DNA of 64,000 bases from Epiperipatus broadwayi (GCA_028023455.1 JAQFVV010012422.1:8530337-8594336); one strand, 5' to 3'. Positions 12,880 through 25,250 are shown, numbered from the stretch's first letter. A program made the numbers and translations. The notes: a model not told the origin generated them from the sequence alone.

Positions 12880-14060
12880 ATCCATCTTCCTGCAAAATAT
12901 AAATAATCATTTTCAATAATTATTAATCAATTTTAGAATAATTTCTTCCAATTTAATCCAGTTTCACTTTGTCACATTATTCTATTAAATTTTCTTATAA
13001 TCATTCATCCAATTCACATAACTTCTTTCTAAGCATTTTATAATATCTTGGGAATAAATTTACAACAAATATTATTATCTCTCCTCTAGTGACATCTATT
13101 TTAGCTCCACTTCAGCTAATTGCTTCAATGATGTCAATGATACCTGTTTGTTTTACATCCATATATTTCATTTCCAATCTTCCTTTGGTCTCCGAGCATA
13201 GATATCTTCATAATTCATTCAGTAATCTAAAGGCTGCATTACTCTTCTGATAAAAATCCAAGTCTCGCTTCCATAATTAAGCATTATATTTAATACAAAC
13301 TTTTCAAAAACATAGATCTATATCCTTATAATATTATTTCTAACAAAAGTTCTCTATCCAAATTTAATTTAATGATTAGATTTATGCACAAAGTTTCCAT
13401 CAATGTGCCTATAATTGTTAAATTACAATTCACTACTATCAATTTTTATTTTTTTTTTAAAAATCCCACTGAAAATTAGTCTTTTTATTCATTCATCTTT
13501 AATCCTATCTTCCTGCTTTCATTTGACAGCTCTTATAAAATTTCCCAAAGATCCTAAGCATTATTATGAAATCAATCACATCATCTGCAAAATATACATG
13601 ATCAGTAATCATCATTTATTTCCTTAGTTTCCCATTTTAATTAAAGAAAAAAATACTTCCCATAAAACTGCAGTAAAATTTTTTGGGAAAAATGGAATCA
13701 CTCTATTGTATTCCTTATCAATATTAATCTTAATGTCACCACTAGTCTAATAAATTGCTGTTGTATTTTGTTTCAGAATTTGACACTATCTTTAGACTAT
13801 ATCTTGATGTCTCAAAGTTTTAAATTACTACCAAAACGCTTATAAAATCAAATGACAATTCATCGATTCTTTCTATATGTGATCAACTGTGTTACTATCT
13901 CTTTAATATCGAGCTTTTCTTTTGTTTAAGACCAAAGTTCTCTGCAGATGAGTTATAATAATCAAAGTAAAGATCATGTATAGAACTGACATAAGATTGG
14001 TAAAACTGTAATTTTAATAACTTCCTTTTCACCTTCTATATCATTACTGTACTTTTCAAT
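12880..14060 (-). pseudogene. RTE-like LINE reverse transcriptase fossil, C-terminal part
   Basis: The minus-strand translation, with frameshifts and stops, shows reverse transcriptase landmarks in order. Near 13700-13640 is a degenerate 'GVRQGDxxSPKLFTAVLEE' block (FPKNFTAVLWEVFF). Near 13600-13570 is the catalytic loop as HVYFADDVIDF. Near 13490 is a LKMNE-type block, and near 13290 FVLNIMLNYGSETWIF matches the usual LYGSETWTL C-terminal motif. It is old and inactive. The upstream part of the same or a related copy is at 15540-15900 on the other side of the solo LTR. Confidence 0.65.
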
Positions 14061-14152
14061 TTTCTGGTATATTATTTAAACCAGGTTCAGATATGCCATA
14101 TAATTTATAGACTACTATTCAATTTTTATTTAAAATATGTTAATACAGATAA

Positions 14153-14157
14153 GTAAT
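14153..14157. repeat. Left TSD of solo LTR (gtaat)
   Basis: It matches gtaat at 14743-14747 exactly. Confidence 0.8.
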
Positions 14158-14742
14158 TGTCATATCTGACCCTGCCTTCAGAAGTGGACTATTCCACCTT
14201 CCTTACCTGATTGGCTAGCACCCAGTTGCTATCCAACGGGATTAAAACCTTCACTGGTGTTCGCGCACCGAATCCGTGTATTTCCAGTAAGGTAGGGGAT
14301 CTGCCTTTAAATAGTCAGCCTTTTGGAGGCAAGGCAGAGAGCAATTACTTCTGTTAACCTGAACAACAGAACGTGCTCTCCATTAAACCTTCTGCCATCA
14401 GCAAAGGTATTTATCGAGTTATTATTGAGACGTCCACGCAGTGAGGCAAGTCCACCTACGGACTGGAAACTGCTACATCTGAACTAGAGCTGACTCGAGG
14501 CAAGCTAACTGAATAGCTGGAAGAGTCTTACCAGAACTCACGATGCAGGCTAATCATTTAGTTGGAAGCGAGCTCCTTACTCGCACAACTATCTCAACAT
14601 TGAACCATATCAACTATATTTGTTCGTTAACTTACGTGTATATATTTTGTACTAATAAATTATACATATTTATTGCTGAATAGTTGTTCTTTTTGTATCT
14701 ATTTGTTTGGAAACGAACCTGCAAGCCTAACCAAACACAACA
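14158..14742 (+). mobile_element. Solo LTR of an LTR retrotransposon
   Basis: This 585-bp sequence begins TGTCATATCTGACC and ends CCAAACACAACA (TG...CA). It is bounded by the perfect 5-bp duplication gtaat. Inside are a TATA-like CTTTAAATAGTC near 14305 and an AATAAA at 14654-14659, in the order expected of promoter and polyadenylation signals of an LTR read on the plus strand. It is much GC-richer than its surroundings. No internal retroviral-type region is present, so it is a solo LTR formed by LTR-LTR recombination. The 5-bp TSD fits Ty3/gypsy or copia elements. It shares the block gcagtgaggcaagtcc...ggactgga with the LTR fragment near 29880. Confidence 0.88.
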
Positions 14743-15539
14743 GTAATATTACACAATTTTTTCATAATGTAATGTGAAAGTCTGAATTCAAACCCTCTAT
14801 ATATTATATATTAAAGTGCAGGTATGAAAAAGCCTGTACTGTAGAATATATATATTACAATATAATATTGTATTATTGAAGAAATACAAAGATTTAAATA
14901 CTGCTTGCTTTAAATATATTTTTATATTTATTTTGCTTTCACTAGACTTTTAATGTTTGGAGTTAAATTTGCTATTGAAAGTAGAAATTAGTAGGTCATA
15001 ACCTTATTTTGTGTTTTATTAATTTCATAAGTGAAATAATTTTTATAAAGAATAAACTGTATGGCTTACAAAAAAAGAACAAAGCACAACTCATGGAATA
15101 AAGCAAAATTCGTGAACATAAGAATATAGATTCCAAAATGAAAATAAGTTAAAATCTACAATATTTAAGATCTCTCTTTATTTTTTGTTAAAGAGAGAGG
15201 CAGAGCACTTTTCAAATGTGAATCAATCTGTTGTGACTTCATATTATTTTTTATCAAGTTCATAAATGAGCATAAAACTATGGCTGAACAAAGTTTAATT
15301 CACTAATGTTAATTACAAAATGCAGACTCTCTGAAATAAACTCCTTAAAATTACACAAGTTTCAAACGTAGAATTATGGAATAAATGCAAAACAAACTTT
15401 TTTTTAGTTTGACTCGTTGAATTTAAATTTTTTTCCGAGAATTAATAAAAATTGTTTTTTGATTACAATATTACTTTACAAGATTTAGAGTTTTTATTTT
15501 TATAATTAAAGTCCAAAGTGCCATATTTAGTTCTATAAT

Positions 15540-15900
15540 GTGCCACCGTCGGAAGTTGTCTATAACTCGGCAATTTCTGTATTATTATATTTTGTTTACC
15601 AACAATTTATATATTCACCTGCTTCTTTTAAAATATTTATTATAACTCCATTATTTTCTAAAGTTCTTCCCCTCTTCACAGAATGAATTGCATGTCTCAT
15701 CTCCTTATTTAAATTACTTAGAATTTCAAAAGATATTCTTTTTTATTAACCTACATTCTTTGAAGAATTTTTCTATACGCTTAATGATCCCCTTTTTAAA
15801 AAAATAGTGTCATCTCTATTTTCTTTGAAACGATTTCCCTTCCATTGCTAGGTTTATATTTTTAAAACTTTTGTTGATACTGTTTTAATGGGCAACCTAT
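15540..15900 (-). pseudogene. RTE-like LINE reverse transcriptase fossil, N-terminal part
   Basis: The minus strand translates as EMRHAIHSVKRGRTLENNGV then IINILKEAGEYIN. This corresponds to the EVRxAIxxLKxGKAPGxDGIPxEILKExGE region at the start of LINE reverse transcriptases. With 12880-14060 it is plausibly one LINE copy with the solo LTR (14158-14742) in between. Confidence 0.6.
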
Positions 15901-15988
15901 CCATTAGATGGAGTCAACTAGTACATGTCAATAGCCAAAAATTAAAAAAAAGTAATCGATAATTAAGAATAAAATATTCGGACTTTAT

Positions 15989-16163
15989 TAATATAACAAT
16001 GACAAAATATATAGTAAATATGTCAAGCATTGGTGATCGAGAGGTCAGTGACAGCTGCTTTACAAGCAGTTGTCCCGAGTTAGCGGGTTCGCTTCCTGGC
16101 TGATACTATGACACATGAGAAAATATATATATAGTAAATATATATTTTGTCATTGTTATATTA
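15989..16163. mobile_element. Palindromic element with tRNA-like centre
   Basis: A perfect 23-bp inverted repeat (taatataacaatgacaaaa + tata at 15989-16011; complement at 16141-16163) brackets a tRNA-like sequence. A 10-bp direct repeat (atagtaaata) sits just inside each end. I do not know a named family. Confidence 0.6.
16029..16108 (+). repeat. tRNA-like sequence
   Basis: It contains an A-box-like TGGTGATCGAGAGG, a 5-bp-class anticodon stem (ctgc TTTACAA gcag; anticodon position UAC, valine-like) and a B-box GGTTCGCTTCC. The variable region is long and no 7-bp acceptor stem forms. It is a tRNA-derived SINE piece or tRNA pseudogene, not a functional tRNA gene. Confidence 0.5.
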
Positions 16164-16959
16164 AAAAAGTGAAACATTTTAAGGAATATAAATTTGCATT
16201 TTTATACATGCCCATGAAATTCCATAATTATTATATGGTGACTGTATTAAATAAAATCAGTAAATGATTTACATTTTACTAAACAAAAACTATATCATGG
16301 CAAAAGCTGCGTTAAATGAAAGAAATCTATAATAAATAAAATTTAAGTTAGAAATCAAATACAAATAATTAATTTAGCAATAAAATAAGATGGATATATT
16401 TATTATAGAAATAATAATAATTATTAAAAAAAAGTATCCTTTATGTTGAAATTAATTTAAGCTATCCTTAATAAATGAACTGCACTATATACCTGTATGC
16501 CCTATAACATGGAACTTCATGATAGTAATGGCTCATGTTCATTTTGTCAGTTGACATAAATATAACGATTTTCCATCAGCCACTATTAGTTATCATTTTA
16601 CGATTTTTATTTAAAACAATTGTTGAATTTCTTTTCTTATAAATTTGCTTTTGACTTCATGTGTGCATTTTATTTGTTATGGATTGCTTTCGTTATATAC
16701 AACTTTTGCTGAGGATTAATTCTTGTTAATAAAATGTAAATCATGACTTCTTGTCATAAGCATAAAAATCCAAATTTATATTTCTTAAAATATTTACTTT
16801 TATTAACATAATAATAATAAATAGTATAAAAAATATAGTACATTAACTAAAGTTATCTGCAAAACTTTGTACCTTTTGCTAAATAAATTATTTTCAAAAT
16901 CGGTATACTTAATATTCTGCATTTTATTTCTCATCGATTATGATTTCTTTGCCCTATAA

Positions 16960-17076
16960 TACAATCTGATAAATACATCATATGTTAAATCAGTATCCTT
17001 TTGTTTCCCTATGATATGTAGTATGTCATACAATCTGATGAATACATCATATGTTAAATCAGTATCCTTTTGTTTT
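16960..17076. repeat. Direct repeat pair, 69-bp period
   Basis: acaatctgatRaatacatca and the following tatgttaaatcagtatcctt recur at 16961 and 17030 with one mismatch, separated by a short unrelated spacer. Confidence 0.75.
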
Positions 17077-18906
17077 TTTTCTATCATCTTTCTTACTACT
17101 TCATAAGTATGTTTTTATGACATCATTAACTCTTTTTTGTACGATTTTCCAATATTCCAAATATTCAATTCTTCATACACCCAATGTGATATCTACAGAC
17201 TACTCACTTCAACCCATCGATTTGAATTTAGCTTATAAAAATATTCTTGTGGATTGTTATCTTGCTCCTTGCTATATAAATTTCAATTTTACACATATTT
17301 TTGTTACAAATTAACATTATTTAAATAATTGCTCTTTTATTTCATTCTTATTTTTCCCCAGAAACTCCTGTACATCAAATCTGAGATCTACAAATAGTTG
17401 TCCAGTGTTCATAATTTACACCATAAAACTTTTTCCCTTCTCCAGGCACAAACATATTCAAAAAATAAATTTGAGATTTAACCAATACTTATTAAAAATG
17501 AATTGTCATTGTAATTTTATAAAATATTGCAAAGTAAATTATTTCATCTTATTAATATCCAGGACATTCTGGAAACATGACATTCAAAATAACTAGAAGG
17601 CATCAGATTCTAATAATAATAAAAAAAAACATTATATAAATTGGCAGATCTAGAAGCTTATAAAGAATAATGACGACAAATTTGCCCCTTTTAATACTTT
17701 CCAAGCAGCAGAATTATATTAAATAGGTATCTAATTTTTGTTCAACTCTATATGTTGTGTTTTAAGTTATCTGGGAGTCCATTAAATTGATAAAATAATG
17801 ATTGTATTATCTACAAAAACTAGAATTTTAATATGCATTCTGAAATGTAGGACATGTTTAGTCAATATTCTAATCTTTATCACACAAGAAATTGCTGAGA
17901 TGTATGACAAACCATAGTGGTATATAACAGAAAGCCTGCACTAATTCTTTATGTGAAAAAAATACTCAAAATACTTCATTAAGTTTTTGACATCACATTT
18001 ATAATTATTAACATAAAAGTAAAGACTTGGAAGATATTATAAGTGAGCAGATAAATAAACGGGCTTATTAAAAAATTAATTTAATTGAATGTTGACTCTA
18101 AATTCATAGTGAATTGAGCATACATTTATTAACCAAATATAAACTATTCAGTATATAGCTATGCACCATCTATCTTAAGCAGATAAATAAACGATTTTCT
18201 ATCAACATTTTTAATGATTCGACTATCTTGTTGCCCATTCATTTGTATGCATTTGTACATTATTCAAAAACAAATCTATACAATGCCACATACTTTACTA
18301 GATGTCACACAAACACCAAGTCTAGCTAAATTTATTTAAATCTTTCTCAATTTCAATCTTATTGAATAATCGCATTATGATTAAAAAGTCTGAAATTTTT
18401 AATCTGACGTCCCATTGACTCCATCTAGATTTAGTCAGATTTCTATTGTTTGACAATCCTGCAGACAAATAAAAGAATTTAAAAAAAACTGCAGTGCATT
18501 CCACAAGATAATTGTTCTAATAAGCATCAAAACATGATATGTACAATGATAAATTGTTCACATGACTAGATAGAAAAAAGAACACTGAATTAAAAATATT
18601 TGTAAAAATATAAAAAGAATGCTTTGTTACCGAGATAAATCGGTTTATTCTTTCTGTTGTTATATTTCAAAGAATTTATACTATGATTTGACAACTTAAT
18701 CTATTTATTAATGTGTTATATTCAATAAGTTAAATTATTATATTTTACTATTGAAATGTATAAATTGCTTGTTGTATATAACGAATAAACTTATTAAAAA
18801 AAATTTTTTTTTTCATTTCTTTGTTGAGTTTGATTTCATAAATCTAATTTTTTTCACATCTGTAATCATTAATTATTAAAGATCATATTTTAAAATTAAT
18901 TTATAC
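17077..18906. other. Intron 6 DNA without recognisable feature
   Basis: Part of NCKAP1 intron 6. A minus-strand stretch around 17440-17320 translates as MNTGQLFVDLRFDVQEFLGK, which looks protein-like but which I could not assign. Confidence 0.35.
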
Positions 18907-18996
18907 CTGATTTAAGAGTAAGTAAATAGATTCTCTATTTTTGGTAGCTTCTTTGTCTGTTTCTTGACCTAATCTTAGTAAACTTGATGAAGCCAG
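18907..18996 (-). CDS. NCKAP1: NCKAP1 internal exon
   Basis: This 90-bp exon of 30 codons is phase 0 on both sides: [20 protein letters not shown], then [10 protein letters not shown]. The LASSSLLxxGQETDKxxxxNRESxYLLLD block is a hallmark of the NCKAP1 C-terminal region. The acceptor is aatttcag and the donor is gtataa at 18906-18905. The Asn-Gln at the end replaces the Asp-Met usual in vertebrate proteins. Confidence 0.96.
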
Positions 18997-20000
18997 CTGA
19001 AATTATAAAAAGAAAAGTGTTTAATTTAAAATCAGTAAATAAGGATATATAAAAAATTATCAACTTAAATTCACAAATTTTATCTATTTTATTACACAAT
19101 AACAAGCCTTAACAAGATCAAAATATATGTTAACGGTCAAATTAAATAAGTGATTTACTAAAACTAATTAAATTTAAATATTCAAATTAGTTACCATTTT
19201 TTTCTAAAAACTTGCTAATACTATGTAAGCAAGGTATGAGCCTTTTGGCTAAAGAATGACATTTAACCAAACACTGGTTTACATGATCTGTTTTGCAGAT
19301 CTAACAGATGATTCTGTATCACTTGAACTTTTTTATTAACCAATAGACTAACAAAGGAATTAATTTTTTAATGTGACTGAATAATCTACCAGCAGTGCTA
19401 CAGGCAACTGGGAGCATATCAAGAAACTTGGCATAAACCATTTTGCATACGAGAACATTATTATAAAGTTCTTATCAATCCTTTCTTTTACTTCTGTTAA
19501 ATTATAAGAAATAATTTATAAGTATTAAACTATATATATATATAAATTACACGATAACAGCCTAAACTTATTTACACCAGGGATCTTCAATCTGATGTCA
19601 AAGGATTCCATCTTTCATTCTAGTCATTAAGATCTTAATACAGACAAAAAAAGTTGATACTTGAATTGTAAGAAATTGGGATTGTTTAATTCATAGAAGT
19701 TTAAGTAAACTCCATTAAACAGGCAAATATAACCTGTTTTGAAAGTAGACTAATGTAGATACGATAAACAAAATTATAATGAATTTCTTGATTCCTGACG
19801 TATTATATGTCTGTATATAATAATAATAAATAATTTAATGATTTTGTTGCCTGGAATTCATTAAAAGTTCAAGCATTAAAAATGATGGAGAGTTGGGTGT
19901 GATTAAGCTCCAATTTACCATTAAATCACATCGAATATAATAAACAATTAATTGAAGAAAATCTAGAAAAAAAATAATTATCTAAATATTTAGATAAATA

Positions 20001-20268
20001 TAAACAATGAGGATTGCCAATTCCTCAACAAGCTTTGTATTAAATGCTTAGCCAGAGAAAGCATTTAAAATATCTCTGTCAGGAACCCCCCACCAAACCC
20101 CTGACCATGGTTTCGTGCTTTGGCACTCCTCACAGAGATATTTTAAATGCTTTCTCTGGCTAAGCATTTAATACAAAGCTTGTTGAGGAATTGGCAATCC
20201 AGAATGTTTATAACTTACAAGCTTAAAAGAATAGGGTCATGTGATCTATGACTCTTATTTTGACTATT
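20001..20268 (-). mobile_element. HHR-bearing fold-back element, family N
   Basis: This 268-bp insertion has an exact 14-bp TSD (tatttagataaata at 19987-20000 and 20269-20282). It has 68-bp perfect arms (20011-20078 and 20133-20200), a 54-bp centre, and a 68-bp tail (20201-20268) containing GTCATGTGAT. The centre encodes on the minus strand a near-canonical hammerhead. Lies in NCKAP1 intron 5. Confidence 0.85.
20096..20141 (-). ncRNA. Hammerhead ribozyme-like motif with core substitution
   Basis: The minus strand reads GUGAGGA, stem II GUGC-CAAA-GCAC, GAAAC, CAUGGUC. Against the consensus CUGANGA...GAAAC...GUC the only core change is C3 to G (GUGAGGA), which leaves an unpaired G3/G8 and probably kills cleavage. 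Stem III is the palindrome ACCAUGGU. Stem I can pair AUCUCU with AGGGGU. Confidence 0.55.
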
Positions 20269-20415
20269 TATTTAGATAAATACTTTGTATAGACATATAT
20301 TTATACATATATATTAAACCAAATATATTATTGTCAAATTGGCAAATATTATAACAAATTACCCACTATGCAATACTTATATTAGCTAGCTAATTTATCA
20401 TTAATACAAACCATC

Positions 20416-20651
20416 TAGTAACAAAGTTCATCCCCATATAGATGAAAAGTGAATTGATTTTTTCATCTGTCACCTAAGTTTTTAAATAAACCATAGATAT
20501 ATAGGATAATTACAAGAGCAAATTTCAAAACAAATTTGAGTGGAGCAGCAAGAATACCTTAACTGATTTCAAATTTGCCCTTATAGTTATGATTGTGTAA
20601 TTGCAGAAGTGGGTTCATTTTTTCATCTGTACATAGTGAACTTTGTTACTA
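20416..20651. mobile_element. MITE-like palindromic element
   Basis: 15-bp perfect terminal inverted repeats (tagtaacaaagttca / tgaactttgttacta) continue as an imperfect match (atagatgaaaa / ttttcatctgt). No coding capacity. TSD not resolved. Confidence 0.6.
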
Positions 20652-22165
20652 AGTAATGCTATATATTAATAATTGGCTATTTTTTTGATCCCAATGATGT
20701 AGAAAATAATAATAAATGGGGTCCCTATCATGAGGAAAACAAAAATGAGGAAACAAGTGGAAGATATTCACATTATATAAAAATAGAAAAAACAATAATT
20801 TTTTTTCATTGTTGTTCTTACTGTAATCAGCAAGTTAACTGTATGTTCACATATTGATTCAAAATATGCGAGAAAAGCTTTATTTGAATGCAGTGATAAT
20901 AATATGATTACAAACAAAAGTTATGTATATATAAGAATAGTTTTAAAAAAATTATTGCTTTGAAGTCGTATGTTAAAATTGATAAAAATGTTAAACATAG
21001 AAAATCTAATTCAAATATTTCCAATTATGATTGTGAGGAGTCACGGTTTAATTAAGAAATGTACTATGGCTAACCAATTATCTTAGAATTCTGATGTCAC
21101 TAATATTGTTGAATTGCATGTCTACCGAAATATTTTTTTACAGATGACATTGTTAGTGTAGAATAATTCTGAAAATAATACATTTAAAGGGAATATGTAA
21201 ACAGTGAAAGTTGATTTGCAAAATAATAAGTATGTACTACAGAGTAAGAGAGAATATGAGAATTAAAATTAGTGAGAACATACTATTGGATGATTATATA
21301 GTTAAGAGTTATAGGAATATGTTAACTAGGAAAAAATCAAGAGAATAATATAACATCTGCCAGGAAAAATAAAACATTGTTGATGGAGACAAATGATATT
21401 TTAAATAGGGGTACTGAAAAGATCAAAAGACATTTTAAAGATATGAGTTGAAAGAAAGAGAATGAACAGATAGGAAAGATGGGACTGGCACTGATATTAC
21501 TGTGAATATTGTAAATAAAGTACTATTTTCATTTGTGTAATTAGCGCTGGCAGTTAAGATAGTTTTCTTCGGAAAATAATTCACTCCAGAAAAGTGTATT
21601 AAAAGTATGAATGTTTGTTATGCAAATGAAAATAAAAAAAGAACTTTCTCTCAAAGGTGGCAATTGAGAAAAAAAAAGCACTGTTGATAGTTAATGACTT
21701 CTCTCACAAAGGGGAAAGAAGTGCTTGCAGAAGATATAGTTTAAATAGACTTAATGAAGTTGTGTTTAAATATAATAGTGATAATTGTAATCAAGTATAG
21801 CTATGAGTGAAGAAATGAAGTTGACTCATTTTGCTTGTCGCTGTCTCCAAATTATTAGTGAAAATAGTTATTATTATAATTTTCTTTACGTATATATTAT
21901 TACCGTTAATTCAGCTTAAGAATAAATTCACCGAAATACTAAAGTGTTTGTTTCTTACATTATTAACTTTATGCTATTATGGCTCAGTAGTGATGCCCGT
22001 GAATATAGCAGAAGTTAATTTGAGGCTTTGTATAAGAATAGTGATTTAAATTTTTTAAATATCTGGAAAGTGTTTGTTAGAAATATAGATTCCATTAAAA
22101 GGGATAGATAATACTTATTAAGAAAGATGGGATAAAATATTAGGTGAATTTATAAAAATAATATT

Positions 22166-22510
22166 AAATAGTTTAGATTGCGCTTTACGCAAAAAATTGA
22201 AGCTTGTCTCAATCTTATTACAAGTTATATGGCTTAGCGCTTTCAGAGACCTTGTGTCTCCATAATCATAGCCTACTTTTAACTGACGTTTAGTTATGGT
22301 CGTTATAAAATTTGCATAAAATTTTACATAAACCAAAACTAAACTTCAGTTAAAAGTAGGCTATGACTATGGAGACACAAGGTCACTGAAAGCGCTAAGC
22401 CATATAACTTGTAATAAGATTGAGACAAGCTTCACTTTTTTGCGTAAAGCGCAATCTAAACTATTTACTAATCAAAGGTGAAGTAGAAAACTAGTATTTT
22501 ATTTCAATTA
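22166..22510 (+). mobile_element. PLE-related fold-back element, family K
   Basis: Arms of ~135 bp (22165-22300 and 22331-22467) are nearly identical in inverted orientation and are followed by a ~43-bp tail. An imperfect 11-bp direct repeat (aaaataatatt near 22155, agaataatatt at 22511-22521) may be the TSD. The sequence gcttagcgctttc...gtgtctcc closely resembles the termini of the coding PLE at 35552-37686 (gctaagcgctttcgaggtc), so this is probably a non-autonomous relative. Confidence 0.65.
22358..22404 (+). ncRNA. Hammerhead-like fold with altered core (AUGANUA)
   Basis: Stem I can form GGCU/AGCC. The core reads AUGACUA in place of CUGANGA. Stem II is GAGAC around ACAAG (intact GAGAC/GUCUC in the inverted arm at 22276-22230, minus strand), followed by GAAA and palindromic stem III AGCGCU. 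The change places A3 opposite U8 where the consensus has C3-G8. Confidence 0.35.
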
Positions 22511-22739
22511 AGAATAATATTTATAGAAAAGTGAACTCCAAATATGCATACTGTAATAATGATTCATAAGTCAAACACCACTAATCATTTTTAAAATGTG
22601 AAACAAATGACTTCTTTTATATTAATGTTATTTTATCAGCAAAACAAAAAAATATTAGAATTTATAATACATTTTATTATCATTAAACTAAAAAAAAGAA
22701 GTGAGATACATATTAAAATAAGAATAAAGATGCAATGCT

Positions 22740-23850
22740 AGAGATAGATATGAAAAGGAAGGATATGCTTATATTCAAGGGTACATATAAGATGAAAGAT
22801 AATGAGTGAATATAGAATGTTGGAGGATGTAAAAATAAAAATTTTATAGAGCAATATTTAAAAAAGAACAAAAAGTGTTAATATAAAACTTCATTTTTAT
22901 AAATATGCAAGAAGCAGAAATATATAAGAGAGAATTGGAGATTTTTATAGAAAAAAATAGATTTGTTAGCAATGAGATACATTTAAAAGATGAAGAAGAA
23001 CTGCATTTTGAGAAATGTGAATGGAAAAAATTAAATAGATATGGTGAGAATAAAAAAAGAAAGAATATAGGGAATATTGTTAAATAGAATTTCTTAGAAA
23101 GAAATTATAAAGATCATATGTGAATTATATTGAAATTAAGTAGAATAAAGAATATGTGGTATAATATAGTGATCATAATTTTACTTTAGTACAATTAAAG
23201 GTATCCATAAGGCTAGCAAATAGGATTTATAGGAAGATTGGCATATCTAAATATTTTATCCAATATTTTTCATATGCTTGTAGAAAGAAATGAATAAGAA
23301 ACAGTAACTGTAAGACAATATATTAAAAAAAAAAAAAGACAAAAGAGGAATAAATTCTTATTAATATCACTCTTGGAGCCAAAAAACTGCTGCATTAAAG
23401 GCATAGAAAAAAAAAAAACATAGATTAACATTAAATATTAAAAATACAAAAATAAAAGTTAGAAAATAAATATGTTAAAGAAGGCTATAGAGAATATTAA
23501 CATGACTTTAAATAATAACTATAATGTAAAAGTAGGAAAAAATAATATTTTGGAAAAAAAAAAAAAGATTTACAATGACATACTCAATGATAATATATTA
23601 AAAAAAATTAAAGAAAGAAAATACAAGATTAGGATGAAGAAATAATAAAACACCAAATAAACTGCTACCTAATGTTAAAATAATATTGACAATAAATCAG
23701 AAATAGTTTACAAAACTGAGTGCACATAACATGACAAGTTTAAAAGCATCAATCAGAGAAAACAACAATAGAAAGAGCAAAGGAGCACAATAGAATAATA
23801 AATAAGAAAGACAAAGTGTTGGGGCCAAATAATTTTTGGGATACAGTTAT
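22740..23850 (+). other. A-rich block, possibly LINE-derived
   Basis: Plus-strand purine richness and lysine/glutamate-rich open fragments (22905-23087) look like decayed LINE coding DNA, but no diagnostic motif is preserved. Confidence 0.25.
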
Positions 23851-24767
23851 GTGGGATGTATGCATTTATTATTAAGTAACCTTTAAATTTTGGAGATGTA
23901 ATTTAAGATTTATATAACAGAAGGAAATTAGTATGAATGTTTAATACAAATTTGTTGTGTCATTAAACTATGTTCGTTTTTTTTAATAAAATTCATGCAT
24001 ATGCAATAATATGCAATTAAACAGAAAAAATATTTGGAAGGGGGTGAAGTGCAAAATATAATAGCTATAAATAAATTTCTTTATTGAGTATAATTAGTAA
24101 AATGATCACAGGAGAAAAATGCTGTAGATTAATGAATTGGAAAGATCAGAGATGACAGCTTGAAAAATTCTTTAAATAAAAAAAAAACTAATTAGATAAT
24201 GTAAATATATTAAAGAAAAATGCTGGCTTTATGAGATCAATTTTTATTTTAAAAAGATTTAAAATATATTACGAAGCAATATTATGGACAATTTTTTTAG
24301 CTAAAACTGACAATTTAAAATAATATTAAAATTAAGTAAAGAAAATACAGAAAAGGTAATTATCTACACATTAAATAAATACTTTACACATGTATATATC
24401 CACTACTCAAAGCATTAATATATTTTCTTTACCCAGCTTTGAAACTTTTTTTTTTCTTTGACATGAAATAGCTTTTGCTGAAAAATTAAACGACACAGTC
24501 TTCTGTTCAGAGAAATCTCATTGTCAATTGGTTAAATTCTCTTCAATACCATCATATGTGATTCAGAAACCAGCAGAATATATTTATTGTTCAAGAATTA
24601 GTTACTATATCACATTTAAAAGTAAGTAATGCTTTAAATTATATTCTCATAAATATAATAGTTAATTGTATAGTTCTAATTTAATTGTTATATTGCAAAA
24701 ATATATATCATGTGTATACATAAGAAATAGAATAGTTGCTTATTGTTAGTTGAAATTCAAATATTAA

Positions 24768-25062
24768 AAAACAGATCTATCAGTCATCACCTACTGTTAT
24801 ATTATTTCAACAGAGTTACCTGAGAAATGAACATAAAATCTGAATGAATCTGCATAGTTAAAAGATAACTTAACTACCTGAGAAACAAATATAAAATCTG
24901 AATAAAATAGCACAAATAAAAGATAACTTCTTACCTATAAGTCACTTATAGGTAAGAGATTACCTTTTATCTATGCTGCCTTATTCAGACATTATATTTG
25001 TTTTTTCAATTAGTGCTGCTGAAATAATGAAACATTAAGTGATAATTAATAAGATCTGTTTT
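24768..25062. mobile_element. Large palindromic MITE-like element
   Basis: The ends are inverted (aaaacagatct at 24768-24778, complement at 25052-25062) and inversion continues imperfectly to a central 13-bp perfect hairpin (cttacctataagt/acttataggtaag at 24930-24956). A 58-bp direct repeat (acctgagaaa..ataaaatctgaat) lies in the left half. It ends about 75 bp from an NCKAP1 exon. Confidence 0.6.
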
Positions 25063-25137
25063 ATATATATAGTGTATATATTACTATTATTTCTATATAA
25101 TTAGTGAAAAAATAAAAATTCTAAAATTTAGTCATAC

Positions 25138-25250
25138 CGCTAAAAACTCTTTCAACCGTTCTTCTATGTCTCCGTGGCCACAAATTGTAAATAATGTAGC
25201 TGCAATACTATTGATAGCAATAGCAAGACAATGACTATTATTGGCATGAG
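25138..25250 (-). CDS. NCKAP1: NCKAP1 internal exon
   Basis: This 113-bp exon has two bases closing a split Ala codon followed by 37 codons: [20 protein letters not shown], then [17 protein letters not shown]. The family motifs HxNNxHCLAxAINxIAAALFTI and IExRLKEFLALASSS continue into the next exon. The acceptor is attacag and the donor is gtatga at 25137-25136. The exon ends in phase 0. Confidence 0.96.

Noticed and set aside
16029-16108. A functional tRNA gene
   Set aside because: No acceptor stem, an oversized variable region and a B-box mismatch.
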